NCBI RefSeq assembly: GCF_035695185.1
Contig: NZ_DASSES010000090.1
Span: forward strand, 1 to 64,000
Source: Frateuria_A sp035695185
Lineage (GTDB): Bacteria > Pseudomonadota > Gammaproteobacteria > Xanthomonadales > Rhodanobacteraceae
Direction: 5' to 3'
DNA: 64,000 bases
A program made the translations under genes and the position numbers. This document shows positions 55,103-64,000 of this stretch, in pieces (position 1 is the first letter of the stretch; the number at the start of each line of letters is the position of its first letter). The notes under the pieces were generated by a model, which saw nothing but the letters and a program-made list of their open reading frames with translations, searched no databases and had not been told where the DNA came from.

Positions 55103-58100
55103 ATGAAGCACGCATTGTTCAATCGCCGCTCGGCGATGGCGCTGGCCGTGGGCATGAGCCTGGCCGGTCTGGCCTACGGCCAGGCCACCACCGGTGCCAT
55201 CTTCGGCCAGGCCGCTGCCGGCCAGACTGTCCAGATCCAGAGCACGTCGGGCGTGACCCGCCAGGTCCAGGTGGACCAGAGCGGCCGCTATTCCTTCGCC
55301 TCGCTGCCCCTGGGCACGTACACGGTGACTGTCGTCCAGGACGGCAAGACGGTCGATACCCGCAACAACGTGACCCTGCGCGTCGGCGCAGGTACGGAAG
55401 TCGATTTCGCTTCCGCCGCCAACGCGCAGAACCTCGGCGCGATCACGGTCTCGGCCAGCGCCCTGCCGGCCATCGACGTGTCCGCGGTCGACTCGCGCAC
55501 CGTGGTTACCCAGCAGCAGCTCCAGCAGCTGCCGCTGGGCCGTAGCGCCGAAGCCATCGCCCTGCTTGCCCCGGGCGTCGCCCAGGGCGCCACGGGCACC
55601 GGCTTCGCCAGCCCGACCGGCCAGGCGCTGGTCTCCTTCGGTGGCTCCTCGGTCTCCGAGAATGCCTATTACATCAACGGCATGAACACCACCGATCCGA
55701 TCAACGGCTACGGCGGCATGGTGCTGCCCTACGGCGCGATCGACCAGGAAGAAGTGCTGACCGGCGGCTATGGCGCCATGTACGGCCGTTCCGATGGCGG
55801 CGTCATCAGCATCGTGGGCCGCCGCGGCACCAACGAGTGGCACTTCGGCGGGCAGCTCCTCTACACCCCGCAGTGGGGCAAGGCCGATCCGAGGAACACC
55901 TACTTCGCGGACGGGTCGAGCAACGCCGGCGAGCTGTATCGCTACAACAACGAGAACAAGACCTGGAACGGCGTCGCGTCCGGCTATGCCGGTGGCCCGC
56001 TGATCAAGGACAAGCTGTTCGCGTTCGTCGCCGCCGAAGGCGAGAAGACCGCCGGCAAGAGCATCGCCAGCGTCGCCGCGGACCACCAGACCAACTACTC
56101 GTACACCGATCCGAAGCTGTACGCCAAGCTGGACTGGAACATCGACGACAACAACCTGTTGGAAGTGACCGGCGCCAGCTACAAGGACACCTACGCCGGC
56201 AACATCTACAACTACGACAACGAGACGCGCACGCGCGGCGACTTCGTCAACGCCGCCACCGAGGAAGCGACCAAGCAGTCGATGTGGGTGGCCAAGTACA
56301 CCGGCTACCTGACCGACAACCTGACCGTGTCCGCGCAGTTCGGCCGCCAGAGGACCCAGTTCTACACCCAGCCGGGCGCGGCCGATCCGAACCTGATCCG
56401 CATCCTCGGTTCGGAGGACCAGGACCCGAATCTCAACGGTGGCGTGGCGGGCGGCATCACCAACCCGCAGAACCTGCTGCAGGTGTCCGATCCGGCCCAT
56501 GAGAGCAGGGCCACGAACTGGCGCCTGGACGTGAGCTACCAGCTCGGCGACCACCTGCTGTCGGCCGGCCTCGACAACCAGTCGACCGAGGACAACCACG
56601 ACGGCGCGTCCATGTTCGGCAACGCCGGGTTTGCGTGGGAATACGGTGCGATCACCGCGGGCCAGCCGCTGGCCGGCGGCCAGGTCACCGTGCCGGCCGG
56701 CGTCGTCTACTACGTCGACCAGTACCGCCAGGAAACCAGCGCGAGCGTGATGGTCAAGCAGCGCGCGCAGTACATCGAGGACAAGTGGCAGGTCAACGAC
56801 CGCGTGCTGCTCAGCCTCGGCCTGCGCAACGACCAGTTCACCAACTACAACGGTTCGGGTGAGCCCTACATCAACCAGCACAAGCCGCAGTGGGCCCCGC
56901 GCCTGGGCGCCACCTGGGACGTGTTCGGCGACAGCACCTTCAAGGTGTACGCCAACGCCGGCCGCTACTACCTCGCGCTGCCCGCCGCACCGGCCCTGCG
57001 TGCCGCCTCGGGTTCCTACTACACCCGCGTCTACGGCTCGTACACCGACATCGATCCGGTGACCGGCTATCCGATCGGCTTCCAGCCGTTCGACACGGTC
57101 AATGGCCCGGGTGCCGAGATCTCGCTCAACAACGAGTACGGCCAGGCGCCCGACCCGAAGACCGTCACCGCCAAGGGCCTGAAGGCCGAGTACCAGGACG
57201 AGTTCATCGCCGGCTTCGACAAGACGCTGGGGCAGGACTGGGTCTACGGCGCCAAGCTGACCTACCGCAAGCTCGGCACCGCGATCGACGACTTCTGCGA
57301 CATCGACGCGGTCAAGGCCAAGTCCGTCCAGATGGGCTACGACCTGGCCAACCAGGACTGGAGCTCGGTCAGCTGCTACCTGTTCAACGCCGGTCGCTCG
57401 AACGACTTCCTGGTCGGCAACACCGACGGTGGCTACGACACCATCACGATGACCAACAAGGACTTCGGGTTCCCGAAGCTGAAGCGCCACTACTACTCCG
57501 CCGAGCTGCACCTGGAGCATCCGAAGGGCGACAGCAACTGGTGGGGCCGCGTGAGCTACGTCTACTCGCGCTCGTACGGCAACAGCGAGGGGCAGACCGA
57601 CTCCGACGCCGGTACCCGCAGCGATCCGTCCGTCACGCAGGCGTGGGACAACGCCCCGCTGATGGCGTACTCGAACGGCCTGCTGGCGAACGACCACACC
57701 CACGCGTTCAAGGCGTTCGGTGCGTACCAGGTCACGCCGGAGTTCATGGTGGCCGGCAACCTGGTGGTGCAGTCGGGCTCGCCGCGTAACTGCTACGGCG
57801 CGTATGGTCCGGACCAGATCGATGCCGGCTACGGCGTCTACTCGTACCACTTCTGCGGTGGCCAGCCGTCCCGTCCCGGCGACGCCGGCCGGAACCCGAC
57901 CACGCACGTGGTGTCGATCAACGCCGAATACCGGCCGGCCTTCGCCGACCACAAGCTGGCGTTCAGCGTCGACGTGCACAACGTCTTCAACGAACAGAAG
58001 AAGACGCAGTCGTACCCGTACTACGGGGTGTCCGATGCACCGAACCCGTACTACAACCTGCCCATCGCCTGGGAAACTCCGCGTTACGTCCGCTTCGGCG

Positions 58101-58117
58101 TGTCGTACGACTACTGA
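55103..58117 (+). CDS. Oar-like TonB-dependent outer-membrane receptor
   Basis: A 1004-residue outer-membrane receptor. A signal peptide (AMALAVGMSLAGLAYG) is followed by a carboxypeptidase-regulatory-like beta domain (about residues 35-100; 'VQVDQSGRYSFASLPLGTYTVTV'), a plug ('RTVVTQQQLQQLPLGRSAEAIALLAPG', in pieces, and 'YYINGMNTTDP') and a 22-strand barrel ending in 'RFGVSYDY'. The absence of a classic TonB box is not unusual in Oar proteins. It may import or bind a peptide or glycan substrate. ATG 55103 gives the signal peptide; a strong terminator follows. Confidence 0.93.
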   Translation: MKHALFNRRSAMALAVGMSLAGLAYGQATTGAIFGQAAAGQTVQIQSTSGVTRQVQVDQSGRYSFASLPLGTYTVTVVQDGKTVDTRNNVTLRVGAGTEVDFASAANAQNLGAITVSASALPAIDVSAVDSRTVVTQQQLQQLPLGRSAEAIALLAPGVAQGATGTGFASPTGQALVSFGGSSVSENAYYINGMNTTDPINGYGGMVLPYGAIDQEEVLTGGYGAMYGRSDGGVISIVGRRGTNEWHFGGQLLYTPQWGKADPRNTYFADGSSNAGELYRYNNENKTWNGVASGYAGGPLIKDKLFAFVAAEGEKTAGKSIASVAADHQTNYSYTDPKLYAKLDWNIDDNNLLEVTGASYKDTYAGNIYNYDNETRTRGDFVNAATEEATKQSMWVAKYTGYLTDNLTVSAQFGRQRTQFYTQPGAADPNLIRILGSEDQDPNLNGGVAGGITNPQNLLQVSDPAHESRATNWRLDVSYQLGDHLLSAGLDNQSTEDNHDGASMFGNAGFAWEYGAITAGQPLAGGQVTVPAGVVYYVDQYRQETSASVMVKQRAQYIEDKWQVNDRVLLSLGLRNDQFTNYNGSGEPYINQHKPQWAPRLGATWDVFGDSTFKVYANAGRYYLALPAAPALRAASGSYYTRVYGSYTDIDPVTGYPIGFQPFDTVNGPGAEISLNNEYGQAPDPKTVTAKGLKAEYQDEFIAGFDKTLGQDWVYGAKLTYRKLGTAIDDFCDIDAVKAKSVQMGYDLANQDWSSVSCYLFNAGRSNDFLVGNTDGGYDTITMTNKDFGFPKLKRHYYSAELHLEHPKGDSNWWGRVSYVYSRSYGNSEGQTDSDAGTRSDPSVTQAWDNAPLMAYSNGLLANDHTHAFKAFGAYQVTPEFMVAGNLVVQSGSPRNCYGAYGPDQIDAGYGVYSYHFCGGQPSRPGDAGRNPTTHVVSINAEYRPAFADHKLAFSVDVHNVFNEQKKTQSYPYYGVSDAPNPYYNLPIAWETPRYVRFGVSYDY

Positions 58118-58138
58118 GTAACCTCCCATCGGGAAGGA

Positions 58139-58171
58139 AGCGCCTCGAGCAATCGAGGCGCTCTTTTTTTT
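58139..58171 (+). terminator. Rho-independent terminator of the Oar-like receptor gene
   Basis: AGCGCCTCG pairs with CGAGGCGCT (9 bp, 6-nt loop) and is followed by C and eight T residues, 20 bp after the stop codon. A textbook intrinsic terminator. Confidence 0.92.
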
Positions 58172-58209
58172 GCTCCGGAAACCGGTGCCGCTGCGCTCGA
58201 CCCGTGGCT

Positions 58210-59244
58210 TCAGTGTTCCTGGTCGTGCGGGCGGTCGCCGTCGACGACCTGCCGTCCCAGCGCGGGGTCGTCGGTGAAGAAGGCATCGATGCCCGCCGCC
58301 AGGTGGGCGCGGATCTCGTCGACCGAGCCCCGCGGATGGCGCTGCGCCGGGTCGTCGCCGCACCACAGGGCCGGCGGCAGGAACGCGTTTTCCGGACGGA
58401 AGGTCCACGCATAGACCGCCAGGCCGGCGGCCTGGGCATCGCGCACCAGTGACGTCGGCGCGCCGGGGCGGCCGCTCCCGTCCAGCGGCAGGATCGCGCG
58501 CGCGTCCGGGCCGATCGCATCGGCCCAGCCCGCCACCTGGCGCAGGCCGGCGGGGGTGAGCAGGTCGGCGTAGCGCAGCGTGCCGCCACTGGCCGCGATG
58601 TCCCACGGCTGCGCACCAGGCTCGTCGACCAGCTGCAGCAGGCGCACGTTGGGCCGGCCCGCCAGGCAGGCCCGCAGAGCACGCAGGTTGGCCAGCTCGA
58701 AGGACTGGATCACCACCGGCGCACTGCGGGTGCAGGCGTGCGCGTCCAGCGTATCGAGCAGGCGCCGCTCCATGGCCAGGCCTTGCTGCTGGAACCAGGT
58801 GCCGTGCTTGATCTCCGGAATCAGCCCGATGACGCGTCCGCGCCGCGCGCTTTCGGCCGCCAGCAGTTCGATGATGTCCTCCAGCGTGGCGATCGGGTAC
58901 TGCCCGTCGTGGGCGGTGCCGCGCAGGGCCGGCAGGCGTTCGCGGGTGCGCAGGGTCTTGAGCTCGGCAAGCGTGAAGTCCTCGCAGAACCATCCTTCGA
59001 CCGGCACCCCGTCGATGCGCTTGCGCGTACGCCGCGCGGCGAAGCGCGGGTGCCGGGCGACGTCGGTGGTCGCGCCGATTTCGTTTTCATGGCGCGCCAC
59101 CAGCACACTGTCGCCGGTGATCACCAGGTCCGGCTCGATCAGGTCCGCGCCGTCGGCGATGGCGCGCGCGTAGGCGACCAGGGTGTGCTCGGGCAGATGT
59201 GCGCAGGCGCCGCGATGGGCGATGACCAGGGGGCGTCCGCTCAT
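58210..59244 (-). CDS. Glycerophosphodiester phosphodiesterase
   Basis: A 344-residue GDPD/TIM-barrel enzyme hydrolysing glycerophosphodiesters to glycerol 3-phosphate and an alcohol. Metal and catalytic blocks are 'VIAHRGACAHLPEHTLVAY' (His-Arg-Gly, then the His), 'DLIEPDLVITGDSVLVARHEN' and 'GLIPEIKHGTW' with the Glu. 'DAFFTDDPALG' closes the barrel. No signal peptide is visible if it starts at ATG 59244 (GGAG upstream), so it may be cytoplasmic, although homologous GlpQ proteins are often periplasmic. It lies next to the NagX-like gene on the same strand. Confidence 0.9.
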   Translation of the reverse strand: MSGRPLVIAHRGACAHLPEHTLVAYARAIADGADLIEPDLVITGDSVLVARHENEIGATTDVARHPRFAARRTRKRIDGVPVEGWFCEDFTLAELKTLRTRERLPALRGTAHDGQYPIATLEDIIELLAAESARRGRVIGLIPEIKHGTWFQQQGLAMERRLLDTLDAHACTRSAPVVIQSFELANLRALRACLAGRPNVRLLQLVDEPGAQPWDIAASGGTLRYADLLTPAGLRQVAGWADAIGPDARAILPLDGSGRPGAPTSLVRDAQAAGLAVYAWTFRPENAFLPPALWCGDDPAQRHPRGSVDEIRAHLAAGIDAFFTDDPALGRQVVDGDRPHDQEH

Positions 59245-59284
59245 GGTGCTCCGGAGGGTGGCGCGGTACGGGCTGCGGTCCACC

Positions 59285-60358
59285 CTACAGCTTCAGGTGG
59301 ATCCGTTGCCGGTCCATGATCCACACGATCGCCCACCAGAGCACTACGAAGGCCACCGCCCATGCGAGCGAGGCGACCCACGGACCGGCCAGGGGTGTGA
59401 TCCAGCCGGCGAACAGGTGCCGGTAGAGCGGTTCCTGCCATCCCAGCGCGGGCAGCAGGATCTGCATCAGCTCGGAGCCGGCGTACGCAGCGATGGCGTT
59501 CATGCCGAAGCGTCGGCCGAGCGCCGGCCAGCCACGCCGGTCGACCAGCCAGTGGCAGGCCAGCAGCGCCAGGATCGCCCAGCCACCGGTCCACAGCACG
59601 AACGAGGGAGTCCACAGGTTCTTGTTGAGCGGGATCCACCACGACCAGGCCGCGCCGAGCGCCAGCGCCACCACACCGGCGGCGAGCAGCCGCGCCAGCC
59701 GGGCCTCGCGCAGCCACACGCCCGCACACAGGCCGATCAGGCTGCTGGCGATCGCGGGCAGCGTGGCGGGCAGGCCTTCGGGGTCGTGTACCTGCCCGGT
59801 GGCGGGGTTGTGATCCCACACGTAGTGGCCGAACACCGCGCCATCGATGCGGTCGACGATGTTGTCCCACCTGGCCAGCGTGCCCCCGGACACCAGCAGC
59901 GCGGTATAGCCGGCCAGCAACGCCGCGATGGCGATCCACCAGGCCCGCCGCGGCGTGTAGATGGCGAACGCCGCCACCACCGCGAAGCACACGCCGATGC
60001 GTTGCAGGACCCCCGGCCAGCGCATCGCGCGCTCCGGCAGCCACCACGCCGCCAGCGCATTGATCGCCAGGCCCAGCGCGAGGATGCGCAGCGCCCGCCA
60101 CAGCGCCGCGTCGCGCAGCCGGCCGGGCGCCTCGCCCTGCGCCAGCCGGGGCAGGATCGCCAGCACAACGGACACGCCCATGACGAACAGGAAGAACGGG
60201 AACACCAGGTCGGTGGGCGTGCAACCGTTCCAGCCGGCGTGTTCCAGCGGCCGGTATACGTGATCCCAGTCGCCCGGGTCGTTGACCAGCAGCATGCCGG
60301 CCACGGTGAGGCCGCGCAGGGCGTCGAGCGAAGCCAGGCGGCCGCTCCCCTCGCTCAT
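59285..60358 (-). CDS. NagX-like multi-pass membrane protein (DUF5009/HGSNAT-like)
   Basis: A 357-residue inner-membrane protein with about ten helices. The N-terminus 'GRLASLDALRGLTVAGMLLVN' and 'CTPTDLVFPFFLFVMGVSVV' match the heparan-alpha-glucosaminide N-acetyltransferase-like/DUF5009 family, to which NagX of GlcNAc-utilisation loci belongs. It may transport or acetylate glucosamine derivatives. It is followed on the same strand, 46 bp upstream, by the hexosaminidase gene, supporting a GlcNAc-related job. ATG 60358 fits the conserved start; the frame runs far upstream without similarity. Confidence 0.88.
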   Translation of the reverse strand: MSEGSGRLASLDALRGLTVAGMLLVNDPGDWDHVYRPLEHAGWNGCTPTDLVFPFFLFVMGVSVVLAILPRLAQGEAPGRLRDAALWRALRILALGLAINALAAWWLPERAMRWPGVLQRIGVCFAVVAAFAIYTPRRAWWIAIAALLAGYTALLVSGGTLARWDNIVDRIDGAVFGHYVWDHNPATGQVHDPEGLPATLPAIASSLIGLCAGVWLREARLARLLAAGVVALALGAAWSWWIPLNKNLWTPSFVLWTGGWAILALLACHWLVDRRGWPALGRRFGMNAIAAYAGSELMQILLPALGWQEPLYRHLFAGWITPLAGPWVASLAWAVAFVVLWWAIVWIMDRQRIHLKL

Positions 60359-60404
60359 GCCGGCATCCGGGGGCCGCGGCCACGGACGACCGGGTCGCAG
60401 CCCC

Positions 60405-62723
60405 TCATGGCGTGGCTTCCAGCGACACGCGGCCCAGCGCATAAAGCGGACCGTCGATGGGTGCAGTCCAGGCCAGACACAGGCCATGCTCGCCCGCCTG
60501 CACCGGCAGCCGGGCGCCGAGCGTGAACCGGCGGGGGCCGTGCGTGGGGTCGGGCAGCGCCATGCGGGCCAGCACCGGGCCGGCGCAGTCATCCTCGTGC
60601 ACCACCAGTTCCCCGAACCGCGTGGCATGTGGCCGCGACACCACCAGCTTTTGCTCGTGCGCCAGCTGGAAGTTGCGCGGCAGCCGTACCGCATCGACGC
60701 GGATGGCGCCGATGCCGTCCATCAGCGTGGGCGGGAATCGCTGGCAGGCGTCGAACAGGTTGACCGCGTACACCGGCCGGGTGCTCGTCGCATCGGGCGT
60801 CGGCTGCACGAGCAGCCGGAAGTCGCTGCCGGGGCAGTTCGCCAGCGCCGTGCCGGGCAGCGAAAGCAGGCTGGCGCGATCGAGCACGCGCGTGCGCGGC
60901 GCCGCCAGGGCGCTGCCGTCCGCGGCGAAGCTGGCGGCGTGCACGGTCGCCGGCAACGAGACGTTGAAGGGCCCCTCGTAGCGCGGCGAGCCTGGCGTGG
61001 GCGCGCGGCCGTCCAGCGTGTAGTGGATCGCGCCGAAGCCGGCCTGGTTCGACAGGCGGACGGTGGCCTTGCCGGTGGCCAGCGCCACGTTGCGGTCAGC
61101 GTCGATGGCCACCGCGAACGCGCTGTCGGCCACGTTGACGTGCTGTGCGCGGTAGCGCGCCAGCTGCGCCGGCAGGCGGGCGAGGAAGCCGGGCCAGTCG
61201 CGGCGGTCGGCGGGCGACCAGGCCACTTCGCTGAGCGCGTCCAGTCGCGGGAACAGCTGGTGCTCCACGTGCGCCATGGTGGGCATGTGCTCGGTCCACG
61301 CATTGGCCTGTACACCCAGCACGTGCTTGGCGTGGGCCGCATCGAGCACGTCGGGCACGACCTGCAGCCCGTACACGTCCCTGAGCGACTCCACCCCGTA
61401 CCGGCCGGCGTATTCGCCGGGCACATCGCTCTGCACGTGGTCGAAATAGAGACCCGGCGAGGGCGACATCACCACGTCGTGTCCGAGCAGCGCCGCCTTG
61501 ATGCCGCCGTCGATGCCGCGCCAGGACATCACCGCGGCGCTCGCCGGCAGGTTGTCTCCCTCGAGGATCTCGTCCCAGCCGATCAGCTTGCGCCCGTGCT
61601 GCTCGAGGTAGCCGCCAATGCGGCCGATGAACCAGCCCTGCAGCGCATCCTCGCTGCGGATACCCAGCTCACGCATCTTCGCCTGTACCGCGGGCGAGGC
61701 CTGCCACTGGTCCTTGATCGCCTCGTCGCCGCCGACGTGGATGTACGGCGACGGGAACAGCGCCATCACCTCGTCGAGCACGTGCTCGATGAACGCGAAG
61801 GTGTCCTCGTCCACGTTGTACAGCCAGGGGTTGATGCCGGAATCGGCGGACACCCGGGGCCGCGCGCCGGTGACGCCGATCTGCGGGTAGGAGGCCACCG
61901 CCGCCTGCGCGTGGCCGGGCATGTCCAGCTCCGGCACGATGGTGACGTGGCGGGCGGCGGCGTAGGCGACCACCTGGCGGATCTCCTGCTGGGTGTAGAA
62001 GCCGCCGTAGCGTGCCGGCTCGCCGTCGTGGCCCGCGCCCGGCGGCGTGCGCCAGGCGCCGATCCGGGTCAGCTCGGGGTAACGCTTGATCTCGATGCGC
62101 CAGCCCTGGTCGTCGGTCAGGTGCCAGTGCAGCACGTCGAGCTTGTGCTGGGCCATCTGGTCGATCAGGCGCTCGACCTCGACCACACTCTGGAAGTGGC
62201 GTGCCGAGTCGAGCATCACCCCTCGCCAGGCAAAGCGCGGCCAATCGCGGATGGCGAGTGCGGGCACCTCCACCGCGCCCCGCCGGCTGTCGGGCGTCAG
62301 CAGCTGATAGAGCGTGACCGCGCCATGGAACAAGCCCGCATCGTCGCGTGCGGCGACCTCGATGCCTTCGGGGGTGGCGGTGAGGGCATAGCCGCCGGCC
62401 TGCGTCACCGGCGTCCGTGGATCGCGCCGCAACACGATCGCGCGCGGCGCGCTGCGCGCACGGGCGATGGACAGCTCCAGGCCACGCGTCCGCGCCAGCA
62501 GGCTGCGAAGGTACTGCGCGGTCTGCCGGGTGGCCGGCTCGGGGCTGGCCAGCACCAGTGGCGTGTGCACATCCACGCGGAAACCGCCCGGCTGCAGGCG
62601 GACCTGCGCCGGGAACGGAATCAGGGGCGGCGGCGACGGCCCCCCGGCGGAAGCCGCGCCTGCCGGCAGCAGGGCGAACCCGAGCAGCACGCACGCGCAA
62701 CGGGACAGGAACGGATGGCGCAT
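60405..62723 (-). CDS. Exported GH20 beta-N-acetylhexosaminidase
   Basis: A 772-residue hexosaminidase that releases GlcNAc from chitin oligomers or glycans in the periplasm. GAGGAG lies directly before ATG 62729, so the second ATG (62723, spacing 6) is taken as start. A signal peptide (ACVLLGFALLPAGAASA) is followed by an N-terminal GH20b-type domain and the catalytic TIM barrel. The catalytic pair Asp-Glu is in 'YIHVGGDEAIKDQW', and 'LHWHLTDDQGWRIEIKRYPEL' and 'WSPADRRDW' are further GH20 blocks. A C-terminal beta domain (about 600-772) may bind substrate or be structural. It lies between a TonB receptor gene and nagX-like. Confidence 0.95.
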   Translation of the reverse strand: MRHPFLSRCACVLLGFALLPAGAASAGGPSPPPLIPFPAQVRLQPGGFRVDVHTPLVLASPEPATRQTAQYLRSLLARTRGLELSIARARSAPRAIVLRRDPRTPVTQAGGYALTATPEGIEVAARDDAGLFHGAVTLYQLLTPDSRRGAVEVPALAIRDWPRFAWRGVMLDSARHFQSVVEVERLIDQMAQHKLDVLHWHLTDDQGWRIEIKRYPELTRIGAWRTPPGAGHDGEPARYGGFYTQQEIRQVVAYAAARHVTIVPELDMPGHAQAAVASYPQIGVTGARPRVSADSGINPWLYNVDEDTFAFIEHVLDEVMALFPSPYIHVGGDEAIKDQWQASPAVQAKMRELGIRSEDALQGWFIGRIGGYLEQHGRKLIGWDEILEGDNLPASAAVMSWRGIDGGIKAALLGHDVVMSPSPGLYFDHVQSDVPGEYAGRYGVESLRDVYGLQVVPDVLDAAHAKHVLGVQANAWTEHMPTMAHVEHQLFPRLDALSEVAWSPADRRDWPGFLARLPAQLARYRAQHVNVADSAFAVAIDADRNVALATGKATVRLSNQAGFGAIHYTLDGRAPTPGSPRYEGPFNVSLPATVHAASFAADGSALAAPRTRVLDRASLLSLPGTALANCPGSDFRLLVQPTPDATSTRPVYAVNLFDACQRFPPTLMDGIGAIRVDAVRLPRNFQLAHEQKLVVSRPHATRFGELVVHEDDCAGPVLARMALPDPTHGPRRFTLGARLPVQAGEHGLCLAWTAPIDGPLYALGRVSLEATP

Positions 62724-62769
62724 CGGCATCTCCTCTGATGGCCCAGCTTGCCATTGCCGCGGCCTGCGC

Positions 62770-62802
62770 AAAAAAAGGGGCCCGAACATGCCGACCGGGC
62801 CC
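62770..62802 (-). terminator. Rho-independent terminator of the TonB receptor gene
   Basis: On the reverse strand GGGCCCG pairs with CGGGCCC and is followed by C and seven T residues (forward A run 62770-62776). A second perfect hairpin, CGCGGGCC with GGCCCGCG, lies a little upstream at about 62813-62834. Together they end the reverse receptor transcript before the hexosaminidase gene. Confidence 0.8.
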
Positions 62803-62848
62803 GAGCGGGGAGCGCGGGCCGTCCGTGGCCCGCGTGAATCGCGATGGA

Positions 62849-64000
62849 TCAGAAGCTCAGGTGTGCGTTGAGGTAGTACTGCCGCCCGTTCTCGTAGAAC
62901 GAGGTCGGGATGGCGGCGCTCTGGTAGTACTTGATGGTCGGGTTGTTGAGGTTGAGCGCATCCAGGCTGAAGCTCAGCCAGTCGGTGGCCTTGTAGCTGA
63001 GCGAGGCCGCGAGCGTGCCGAAGCTGTCCTGGTAGTACGGGTGCGTGCCGGACAGGCCGATCAGGAACGACGAGCGGCGGGTGTAGCTGACGCGGGCGCC
63101 GAAGGTGTCGTTCTCGAAGTAGGCACCGACGTTGTAGGTGTTCTTCGAGGTGCCCAGCAGGTGATCACTGCCGTCGGCCCAGGTGTAGTCCGAGCTGCCG
63201 TCGGCGTAGGTGTAGTTGGTGGTGATACCGAAGTACTGGCCGATCGGCTGGTCGTACGCCAGCTCCACGCCGCGGACCTTGGCGTCGGCATTGATCGGCA
63301 TGGATACCTGGTAGGCCTCCAGCTGGTGGGTCAGCTCGCTGTACAGCATCTGCGTCTGGACGCCGTAGGCCACGTAGTCCTTCATGTTCATCGCATACGC
63401 GGTGGCCGAGAGCAGGCCGCGCGGCATGAAGTACCACTCCAGGCCGGCGTCGAGGTTGGTGGAGACCACCGGCTTCAGCTTCGGGTTGCCGCCGCCGCCG
63501 GTCTTGTTGAGATCCGAGCCGTAGGACGAAGCGCCCAGCGCGGAGTAGTCGGGCAGGGTCTGCGTCTGCGAAGCCGCGACGCGGAGCACCAGGCTGTCGG
63601 CGAGGTTGAACTTCAGGTTCGCGCTGGGCAGCACGCGGCTGTACTTGTTGTCGTAGTGGCGCCGGTCCCACGCGCCGAACAGGCTGCTCACGTCGGGCGA
63701 GACAGTATCGGCGAAGTAGGTGTCGATGCCCTGCTTGATGTTGACGTAGCGCAGGCCCGCGTTGCCGCTCCAGTTGTCGCCCTCGAGGTTGACCTGGAAA
63801 TAGGCCGCGAGGTTCTTCTCGTCGACGCTCCACTCGGCGCCGTAGTTGTGGCGGCCGGTGGGGCCGTCGTTGTTGGACAGCCAGGTGGAGTTGGCGATGA
63901 TCGCGTCCTTCAGCGCGCCCGGGGTGAAGTACCACAGGTCGCGCGGGAAGGTGCCGCCGATGCCCTCGGCAAAGTGGCCCGGATAGTTCGCGGTGGCGCC
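62849..64000 (-). CDS. TonB-dependent receptor, C-terminal part (runs off the window)
   Basis: The last 383 codons of a TonB-dependent outer-membrane receptor; the N-terminus lies beyond position 64000. The visible region is barrel: 'WSGNAGLRYVNIKQG', 'LRVAASQTQTLPDYSALG', 'GGGNPKLKPVVSTNLDAGLEWYF', 'YDQPIGQYFGITTNYTYAD' and the final 'QYYLNAHLSF', ending in the terminal Phe typical of outer-membrane barrels. It precedes hexosaminidase and NagX-like genes on the same strand, so it may import chitooligosaccharides or other GlcNAc glycans. Signal and plug cannot be seen. Confidence 0.9.
   Translation of the reverse strand, partial: GATANYPGHFAEGIGGTFPRDLWYFTPGALKDAIIANSTWLSNNDGPTGRHNYGAEWSVDEKNLAAYFQVNLEGDNWSGNAGLRYVNIKQGIDTYFADTVSPDVSSLFGAWDRRHYDNKYSRVLPSANLKFNLADSLVLRVAASQTQTLPDYSALGASSYGSDLNKTGGGGNPKLKPVVSTNLDAGLEWYFMPRGLLSATAYAMNMKDYVAYGVQTQMLYSELTHQLEAYQVSMPINADAKVRGVELAYDQPIGQYFGITTNYTYADGSSDYTWADGSDHLLGTSKNTYNVGAYFENDTFGARVSYTRRSSFLIGLSGTHPYYQDSFGTLAASLSYKATDWLSFSLDALNLNNPTIKYYQSAAIPTSFYENGRQYYLNAHLSF

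Noticed and set aside
55031..58993. A 1320-codon reverse open frame
   Set aside because: It is antisense to the Oar-like receptor and part of the glycerophosphodiesterase gene; composition is repetitive Val/Gly/Arg without domains.

Overview
This is a high-GC chromosomal window from a gammaproteobacterium, most likely of the Xanthomonadales (Rhodanobacteraceae/Xanthomonadaceae type). The assignment is an inference. It rests on the DPP-IV-like S9 peptidase, large Oar-like and other TonB-dependent receptors, tandem M61 peptidases, aryl-polyene-type ketosynthase genes, an RpfC-like hybrid kinase, and dispersed 'GTAGGAGCGCACC' and 'CCCTCTCCC' hairpin repeats. No rRNA, CRISPR array, intact prophage or intact insertion sequence was seen.

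Layout. 1-3.7 kb: tail of a membrane protein, then tRNA pseudouridine synthase truC, ribosome-rescue factor arfB, an acyltransferase and a LysE exporter, in a tight forward run. 2.7-6.9 kb: a LysR regulator divergent from the glyoxylate shunt genes aceB and aceA. 7.4-14.5 kb: housekeeping genes (comM, ubiK, a P-II protein, gpmA, hemF, a YdcF/SanA-like protein) and an exported protein built of short VNG repeats. 14.6-19.1 kb: four forward genes (ketosynthase, chain-length-factor-like partner, family 2 glycosyltransferase, flavin halogenase-like oxidoreductase) that look like a detached piece of an aryl-polyene/xanthomonadin pathway. 19.2-22.4 kb: DPP-IV-like peptidase and a divergent glutathione transferase.

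The most notable region is 22.6-32.1 kb. Ten forward genes, mostly overlapping by 4 bp or nearly abutting, encode a whole periplasmic alcohol-to-oxygen electron chain. They are oxidase subunits I and III, a small membrane protein, a cytochrome c lipoprotein, a PQQ dehydrogenase with the lanthanide-type Asp, its XoxJ/MxaJ-like binding protein, a second cytochrome c lipoprotein, a CuA subunit II fused to cytochrome c, a GlcG/HbpS-like lipoprotein and a PQQ-associated beta-propeller. Subunit I lacks both the D-channel Glu and the K-channel Lys of ordinary A1 heme-copper oxidases.

32-43 kb: a LysR regulator divergent from an aldo/keto reductase, queF, several exported or hypothetical proteins, an OmpR/EnvZ-like pair whose response regulator carries an apparent one-base frameshift, and an RpfC-like hybrid kinase. 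43.9-46.1 kb: a lower-GC accessory patch beside tRNA-Arg(CCG). It holds an IS3 transposase scrap, a truncated Tlde1/DUF2778-like L,D-transpeptidase toxin overlapping a secreted immunity candidate, and a DUF4329-like toxin fragment. 46.4-55 kb: two tandem M61 peptidases, a PQQ-type beta-propeller protein, an APC permease and a sterol-desaturase-family protein. 55-64 kb: an Oar-like TonB receptor, a glycerophosphodiesterase, and a reverse-strand GlcNAc/chitin-use set (TonB receptor cut by the window end, GH20 hexosaminidase, NagX-like membrane protein).
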